The translations under genes and the position numbers were made by a program. Source: Candidatus Nanopelagicales bacterium (GTDB lineage Bacteria > Actinomycetota > Actinomycetes > S36-B12). From it: a DNA stretch of 39,869 nt. Under the pieces are notes generated by a model. It searched no databases, had not been told where the DNA came from, and saw only the letters and a list, made by a program, of their open reading frames with translations. Where the stretch lies: positions 1 through 39,869 of the forward strand of contig JAFMDS010000018.1 of the NCBI GenBank assembly GCA_017857175.1, read 5' to 3'. Shown here piece after piece: positions 35,031 to 39,869 of the stretch. Position 1 is the stretch's first letter. Every line of letters begins with the position of its first letter.

Positions 35031-35837
35031 ATGGCAACAGTCGAGTCCATCAGGGCCATCATGGACAGGCACTACTCGCCGTTTGCGGCTGAGGAGTGGG
35101 ACAGCGTCGGCTTGATCTGTGGTGATCCGGATGCCCCCGTCGGCCGAATACTTTTCGCTTTGGATCCAACCATCGACGTAATTCATGAGGCCATGGAACT
35201 CCAGGCGGACATGATCATTACCCATCACCCGCTATTTCTCTCTGGAGTTCATTCCGTGGCGCGTGACACTCTGGGTGGCCGTGTCATTCATGAGGCGCTC
35301 ACCCACGGCATCGCGATTTTCAATGCCCACACGAACGCCGATCAAGCCAATCCTGGCGTATCAGATGCGCTAGCAGACATCCTCGGACTAACCGATTGCA
35401 TTCCCCTGGTTCCCGGCGAGGAGATCAATCAAGGAATCGGTCGAGTGGGCAGGCTGACTATCGCAATGCCGTTGTCAGAATTCGCCGCCTTAGTTTCCAG
35501 GAAATTACCTGCTACCGCTGCGGGCACGCGCGTAGCTGGCGACCCTGAGGCTCTGATCACGACGGTGGCAGTGTGCGGGGGGTCGGGGGACTCACTCATG
35601 TCAGTTGCCAGCACCCTGGCGGACGTCTACGTCACCTCGGACTTGAAGCACCACAAGGTTCTCGATCACCCTAGGGAAGTGTGTGCGCTGATTGATGTTC
35701 CCCATTTTGCCAGCGAGTGGCCGTGGGTGGTCAAGGTCGCCGAACTTGTTGCGCAGGAGCTTGGCGGTACGGTTGACTGTGTAGTCTCAACAATTCGTAC
35801 AGATCCTTGGACAACGCAGATTGCAAGCCCGGCCTAA
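35031..35837 (+). CDS. NIF3-like dinuclear metal-centre protein (DUF34)
   Basis: The 268-residue protein belongs to the NIF3/GTP cyclohydrolase I type 2 superfamily, which forms toroidal hexamers around a dinuclear metal site. Ligands visible are His-His in IITHHPLFL (about residue 64-65), Asp in NAHTNAD (about 103) and the C-terminal His/Glu in DVPHFASEWPW. The physiological reaction is unsettled. No Shine-Dalgarno at normal distance is seen; TAATGT lies 6 nt before ATG 35031, so the start may be leaderless. It heads NIF3-zinc ribbon-RNase H, the same order as Rv2230c-Rv2229c-Rv2228c in mycobacteria. Confidence 0.92.
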   Translation: MATVESIRAIMDRHYSPFAAEEWDSVGLICGDPDAPVGRILFALDPTIDVIHEAMELQADMIITHHPLFLSGVHSVARDTLGGRVIHEALTHGIAIFNAHTNADQANPGVSDALADILGLTDCIPLVPGEEINQGIGRVGRLTIAMPLSEFAALVSRKLPATAAGTRVAGDPEALITTVAVCGGSGDSLMSVASTLADVYVTSDLKHHKVLDHPREVCALIDVPHFASEWPWVVKVAELVAQELGGTVDCVVSTIRTDPWTTQIASPA

Positions 35838-35864
35838 ACAACACAATTCAACAAGGAGCATCCG

Positions 35865-36608
35865 CTGAACATCGAGCCACAGATTCAAGAGCAACTTCTC
35901 ACCGTCCAAGCGAAGGACACTGAAGTGGCGCAACTGAATCACAAGCGAAATTCGTTGCCTGAAATTGCGGCGCAAGCAGACATTGCAATGCAACTGGAGC
36001 GCGCGACGAATCAGCATGTTGCCGCGGGTGTCATTCTGAGCGATTTGCAGCGGGATCAGGCGCGCTCTGATGCCGATGTTGAGGTTGTGCGTCAACGAAT
36101 CATCAAGGATCAAGAACTCCTTGATTCTGGTTCCATCAATGACCCAAAGCAGCTGACCAATTTGCAACACGAATTGGAGTCACTGGCACGTCGCAGAACC
36201 GAGTTAGAAGATGTCGAACTCGAAATCATGGAGCGCGTTGAGGGTGCCGAAGCAGCCGTTACAGTATTGGCCGGTCAGGTGACATCTTTGAGTTCTGAAC
36301 TTCAAAGTGTCACTGAATCGCTGTCCCAACTGACAAGTACATTAGACGCGGACATCACTGAGGTTCAAGCTGATCGCGACAGAATGTCCGCGCAATTGCC
36401 AACCGACCTCATGGCACTCTATGAAAAAATTCGAGCGGGACATGATGGCGTCGGGGCCGCCAAACTGCATAGAGCCCAGTGCGAAGGATGTCGCATGACT
36501 TTGCCGCCGCAGGAACTTCAATCAATTCGGCAGGCTCCCGTTGATTTGGTGGTTCAATGCGAAGAATGCCGCAGAATTTTGGTCAGAACCTCTGATTCAG
36601 GGCTGTAA
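35865..36608 (+). CDS. C4-type zinc-ribbon coiled-coil protein (DUF164 family), CTG start
   Basis: The protein has about 247 residues. A long helical hairpin coiled coil (about residues 10-185) precedes a zinc ribbon with CEGC and CEEC, a CxxC-x(n)-CxxC pair, near the C-terminus. The family starts with a segment like IEPQIQEQLLTVQAKDTEVA, which needs a start upstream of the first in-frame GTG at 35925. CTG at 35865 follows AAGGAG (35853-35858) with a 6-nt gap, and no ATG, GTG or TTG competes, so I call a CTG start. It follows NIF3 by 27 nt and precedes RNase H by 2 nt. Related proteins have been linked to protein or RNA handling; the role is not settled. Confidence 0.85.
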   Translation: MNIEPQIQEQLLTVQAKDTEVAQLNHKRNSLPEIAAQADIAMQLERATNQHVAAGVILSDLQRDQARSDADVEVVRQRIIKDQELLDSGSINDPKQLTNLQHELESLARRRTELEDVELEIMERVEGAEAAVTVLAGQVTSLSSELQSVTESLSQLTSTLDADITEVQADRDRMSAQLPTDLMALYEKIRAGHDGVGAAKLHRAQCEGCRMTLPPQELQSIRQAPVDLVVQCEECRRILVRTSDSGL

Positions 36609-36610
36609 TC

Positions 36611-37819
36611 ATGGCTCGAGACCTGATTGTTGAAGCCGACGGCGGAAGTCGTGGAAACCCGGGTCCTGCGGCCTACGGGGCGATAGTGCGTGACGCTCAT
36701 TCGGGTGCTGTCCTTGCTGAATTGGGGGCGTCCTTGGGAGTTGCCACAAACAATGTTGCGGAGTATCAAGGCGCAATCGCTGGACTACTTCACGCTGCCA
36801 GTATTGATCCCGAGGCGTGTGTGGAAGTTCGTCTTGATTCAAAATTAGTTGTAGAACAGATGTCGGGGCGCTGGCAAATAAGACACCCAGACATGAAGGA
36901 CATGGCACGACAAGCCCGAAATATCCTGCCTCCGGGTCAGGTGTCGTATTCCTGGGTTCCACGTGCCGAAAATGCTGCGGCGGATGCCCTGGTCAATGAA
37001 GCTCTTGACTCTTTTGACGGCATTACCCCAGTGGTCATCGCACGTTTTCCCGGTAGCACAGGTGTCGAAACTCCGACTGGAGACCTTGTGGGTTCGGTTC
37101 AGGAACTCCACGCTCGTGATGTAGCCAGTGCAGCGGTTGGGGTGCAACCCAATGTGATGATCGGGTGGTCAGAACTTGGTTCACCGGTTATTACCCATAT
37201 GGCTCGTCATGGTTCATCTGCATATTCACTGGAAAAGCGGTTCAGCGGTGCGGGTGGGCGAGATGTGCCGTTAGCTCCATTGGGTGTTGAACAAGCAAAT
37301 GCATTAGCTCGGGAAATCGTTGAACGTGATGTGATCACCCGAATTATTTCTTCGCCGCTCAAACGTGCGCGGGAGACGGCCCTTATTGTTGCCCAACAAA
37401 AAGGTCTTGAGGTTGAGGTCATTGATGACTTCATCGAGTGCTCATTTGGCGAATGGGATGGCTACACCTACGCGGAGGTTAAAGAGCGCTGGCCTGATGC
37501 CTTGGAGGAATGGCTTGCAGGAACTCATGTAGGCCCACCGGGTGGCGAGTCATTTGAACAAGTTCAAGAAAGAGTGACCCGTGGACTATCAACCGTGATT
37601 AATGCTTTTCCGGGTGAGCAAGTATTAATTGTTTCCCATGTGACACCGATCAAAATATTGACCAGCAGAGCCATTGGTGCCCCACTCAATTCGCTCTTTC
37701 GCATGGAGTTGCCGCCGTGTTCGCTTTCGACTCAGGCATGGTTCCCAGACGGTAACTCAAGCATGTTCTCCTTTGCTGAGGCCGGTCATTTACAAGGGAT
37801 GAAAGCATCAGGCATCTGA
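36611..37819 (+). CDS. Bifunctional RNase HI / histidine acid phosphatase (Rv2228c-like)
   Basis: The protein has 402 residues. The N-terminal RNase HI domain (1-135) carries Asp10, Glu51, Asp76 and Asp125 in EADGGSRGNPG, NVAEYQGA, VRLDSKLV and AAADALVNE. It would cut RNA in RNA-DNA hybrids. The C-terminal domain (about 195-400) is a CobC/phosphoglycerate mutase-type phosphatase with MARHGSS (His200), SSPLKRARETA, ECSFGEWDGYTY and VSHVTP. In mycobacteria the same fusion shows RNase H and alpha-ribazole phosphatase activity as I recall. A linker of about 60 residues joins them. Its 3' end overlaps the sensor kinase gene by 12 bp. Confidence 0.93.
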   Translation: MARDLIVEADGGSRGNPGPAAYGAIVRDAHSGAVLAELGASLGVATNNVAEYQGAIAGLLHAASIDPEACVEVRLDSKLVVEQMSGRWQIRHPDMKDMARQARNILPPGQVSYSWVPRAENAAADALVNEALDSFDGITPVVIARFPGSTGVETPTGDLVGSVQELHARDVASAAVGVQPNVMIGWSELGSPVITHMARHGSSAYSLEKRFSGAGGRDVPLAPLGVEQANALAREIVERDVITRIISSPLKRARETALIVAQQKGLEVEVIDDFIECSFGEWDGYTYAEVKERWPDALEEWLAGTHVGPPGGESFEQVQERVTRGLSTVINAFPGEQVLIVSHVTPIKILTSRAIGAPLNSLFRMELPPCSLSTQAWFPDGNSSMFSFAEAGHLQGMKASGI

Positions 37820-39265
37820 GTTTGAATCATCGGTGTTCTGTGAAACTGGAACTTCAATCAGGATCCGTAGACCTCCGCCAGGACTGTCATCGAGTGCAAT
37901 GGTGCCACCGTGGGCCTCGACAACTGCATGCATGATGCTCATGCCGAGTCCGAACCCACCAGATGATGTTGACCGGGAATCATCAAGTCGCGTGAATCGA
38001 TCAAATATTTGCGTGCGGTTCTCGGCGGGAATTCCAGGCCCAGAATCATCAACCACAACTCTGGCCCAGTCCCTGCCCTGAGACGTGAAGACCGAAGCCA
38101 TGACACTAACGGGCGATTCAGCAGGGGTGTATCTCATGATGTTTTGGGTAATGTTTGCCAGCAATTGGCGCCAGGCGTCCTTGTCACCCGAAACAGAAAT
38201 AGCGTCCACATGAAGTGTCACTGGGTGCTGGGAAATCTCGGTGAGATCAGCAAAGTGTTCTGTGATCAGTTGGTCAAGAGAAAAATCCGTGATCTTAGAA
38301 TGATTGCCTTGGCTCGATTCCAATGAGAGTAGTGAAGTAACGAGCCGTTCCAGTCGTTGGGATTCAGATTCGATTCGAGTGAGGGCTCGAATTTGACCTT
38401 CAGGAGTCTGATCATCAGTCTGACTGAGCAGGATTTCAATGTATCCACGGATTACGGTCAGAGGAGTTCTGATTTCATGTGATGCGTCTGAGACAAAGGA
38501 ACGCAGGCGCAATTCTGATTCCTCAACCTGTGCGATGGAACGCGTCAGCGAATTGATCATGCCGTTGAGTGACGTGGCTAGTTCCGCCAGCTCCGTGCCT
38601 GCTTTTGCGGCAGGTACGCGCATTGATGTGTCACCCGAGGCGATCGCTCTCGCGGACTCAATCATTTCATTGACAGGTTTGAAAAACTTTCGAACGACCA
38701 ACCAAGAAACAAGTGCGCCAGCGAGGGTTATTCCTGCAACAAAAAGAATTATGCTGGCAAGTATTTGATTGAGATTCTCCTGGTATCGCTCAAGGGAGGT
38801 CACGCCGACCAGCAAGCCACCTTTGCCTGCAGGGCGGACAATTATGCGAAAACTTTGTCCGGTCTCAGGATCAGTAAAGGATTCAGTGTCACCCCCTTTG
38901 AGTTGCCTAATGTCTGCCGGCAAATTCGGGAATGGTTCTGGATTTTGGTCCGTGCCCGCGGGTTGAATCACTGTAACGGTGTCTTTGGTGGTGAGTAGTG
39001 CGATTGCTACCGGTGTGTAGAGACCTGCCAGGGGATCTTGGTTTCGAGCGATATCTCGGGCAATGCGACCTAACGGATTTCCACTCAGCGATCGCTCCAA
39101 ACTTGAGTCAACTGACTGTAGTTGGACGCGTGTGATTGTGAGATAGCTGGCTGTACCGATAATTGTGGAGGCGATCGCAATGAGGAGCGTTGTGACGAGT
39201 GTCAGACGCCACTTTAAGTTGAGTCGAACGCCTTTCGGCTGCTCGGCGAGTTCTGATTCACTCAC
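37808..39265 (-). CDS. Two-component sensor histidine kinase
   Basis: This 485-residue membrane kinase has a transmembrane helix at about 21-45, an extracytoplasmic sensor of about 120 residues, a second helix (about 168-190) and a HAMP linker (about 191-245). The dimerisation domain carries His263 in SDASHEIRTPLT. The HATPase domain has a degenerate N-box (NITQNIMRYTP), DDSGPGIP and GGFGLGMSI. GTG at 39265 overlaps the response regulator stop by 4 bp (GTGA), so the pair is co-translated. The layout resembles MprB/TcrY-type kinases. The stimulus is unknown. Confidence 0.93.
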   Translation of the reverse strand: MSESELAEQPKGVRLNLKWRLTLVTTLLIAIASTIIGTASYLTITRVQLQSVDSSLERSLSGNPLGRIARDIARNQDPLAGLYTPVAIALLTTKDTVTVIQPAGTDQNPEPFPNLPADIRQLKGGDTESFTDPETGQSFRIIVRPAGKGGLLVGVTSLERYQENLNQILASIILFVAGITLAGALVSWLVVRKFFKPVNEMIESARAIASGDTSMRVPAAKAGTELAELATSLNGMINSLTRSIAQVEESELRLRSFVSDASHEIRTPLTVIRGYIEILLSQTDDQTPEGQIRALTRIESESQRLERLVTSLLSLESSQGNHSKITDFSLDQLITEHFADLTEISQHPVTLHVDAISVSGDKDAWRQLLANITQNIMRYTPAESPVSVMASVFTSQGRDWARVVVDDSGPGIPAENRTQIFDRFTRLDDSRSTSSGGFGLGMSIMHAVVEAHGGTIALDDSPGGGLRILIEVPVSQNTDDSNSDA

Positions 39266-39869
39266 GAGTTGGTACCCGCTGGTTCATTGAGTTGATAACC
39301 CACGCCTCGCACCGTTCGAATGGTGAGAGTCGTGCCGAATTTCTTTCTGAGATAGGAAACGTAGGTTTCCACAACATTGGGATCGGCATAATTATCTAGG
39401 CCCCAAACTTGAGTGAGTAGTTGGTCCTTACTCATGACTCGTTTGGTGTTTTCGAGGAACACTTGGAGGAGGCGAAATTCTGTGGGGGAGAGTTCGACTT
39501 CCATTCCATTGGCAGTCACAGAGTGGGTGCTAATGTCAAGAATTACGCTTCCGCAGCGCAGCACCTCTGTGTTCTCGATTCCCTGCGATCGCCGCAGGAC
39601 TGCTTGCACACGCAATGTTAGTTCCTCGATGCCAAATGGTTTGCGAACAAAGTCATCGGCGCCGAGTTCAAAGGCTTTTTTTGTGTCCTCGCGGTCGAGG
39701 CGAGCGGTAAGGACAATGACTGGAGTATTGATGCCTCCATTGCGCATCCGCTCGAGAACTTCGTAGCCGTTCATCGTGGGCATGTTGATATCGAGTATCA
39801 CAAGGTCAACATTGGATTCACGAAGCCGAGTGATCGCCTCGAGGCCGTGTTTCGCCGTGACGGTTTCAA
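39262..39869 (-). CDS. OmpR/PhoB-family response regulator, N-terminus outside window
   Basis: The reading frame is open to the right edge, so the first part of the receiver domain is missing. The visible part shows the phosphoacceptor Asp in VILDINMPTMNG, Thr in VIVLTA and Lys in FVRKPFG. A winged-helix DNA-binding domain follows, with LSPTEFRLLQVFLENTKRVM, and YVSYLRKKFGTTLTIRTVRGVGY split around the recognition helix. It is the partner of the kinase encoded next, with a 4-bp overlap. Confidence 0.93.
   Translation of the reverse strand, partial: ETVTAKHGLEAITRLRESNVDLVILDINMPTMNGYEVLERMRNGGINTPVIVLTARLDREDTKKAFELGADDFVRKPFGIEELTLRVQAVLRRSQGIENTEVLRCGSVILDISTHSVTANGMEVELSPTEFRLLQVFLENTKRVMSKDQLLTQVWGLDNYADPNVVETYVSYLRKKFGTTLTIRTVRGVGYQLNEPAGTNS

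Noticed and set aside
34573-35228. Minus-strand frames over the lipoprotein and NIF3 genes
   Set aside because: They are antisense to well-supported genes and have atypical composition without recognisable domains.
1-39869. CRISPR arrays, transposases, integrases, toxin-antitoxin pairs, phage genes
   Set aside because: None found; no regular spaced repeats and no such protein motifs.

Overview
The window looks like chromosomal DNA of an actinomycete (Actinomycetota) with moderate GC, well below Streptomyces or Mycobacterium. The main reason is gene order. The core runs aceE, a PucR-type regulator, fabD-fabH-acpP-fabF, accD, DUF3145, DUF3052 and an AhpE/Bcp peroxiredoxin. Further right come NIF3, a C4 zinc-ribbon protein and a fused RNase H/phosphatase. 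As I recall it, the same set lies around Rv2228c-Rv2247 in Mycobacterium tuberculosis and, in part, around fasR-fabD in Streptomyces. GTG starts, candidate leaderless starts and very tight gene packing also fit. I cannot name the genus; a compact aquatic lineage is only a guess. I found no phage, transposon, CRISPR or defence genes.

Layout. 1-1785: 3' part of an acetoacetyl-CoA synthetase. 1793-7967: histidine degradation, with hutU-hutI-hutH on the minus strand and an IclR regulator plus a HutG-like hydrolase divergent, around an 18-bp inverted repeat. 7962-12472: peptidase E, a four-helix membrane protein and a TDT-family exporter sharing a CsoR-like palindrome, a PLP-dependent decarboxylase, and the biotin carrier BioY. 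12656-18434: DUF3145, then (minus) the fatty acid operon fabD-fabH-acpP-fabF-accD. 18594-24478: an orphan solute-binding lipoprotein, then (minus) aceE, a ferritin-like/VIT1 membrane protein and the PucR/FasR-like regulator. 24732-30192: DUF3052, peroxiredoxin, a FUSC-type exporter, and a thiamine ABC transporter under a TPP riboswitch. 30282-33773: a ChoD-like GMC oxidoreductase, a 50-residue ORF with its own terminator, and a secreted serine protease. 33880-39869: tRNA-Val, a small membrane protein, a lipoprotein, the NIF3/zinc-ribbon/RNase H operon, and a two-component system cut by the right edge.

How it fits together. Much of the window concerns acetyl-CoA and its use. Pyruvate dehydrogenase E1 (TPP-dependent, with thiamine uptake nearby) and acetoacetyl-CoA synthetase supply acyl-CoA; AccD (biotin-dependent, with BioY nearby) and the Fab enzymes build fatty acids. 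The hut genes turn histidine into glutamate. The most unusual protein is FabD: its last 80 residues form a biotin-carrier-like domain with Arg where the biotinylated Lys should be. No stretch longer than about 300 bases lacks a gene. Several convergent gene pairs overlap or lie within 15 bp, leaving no room for intrinsic terminators.
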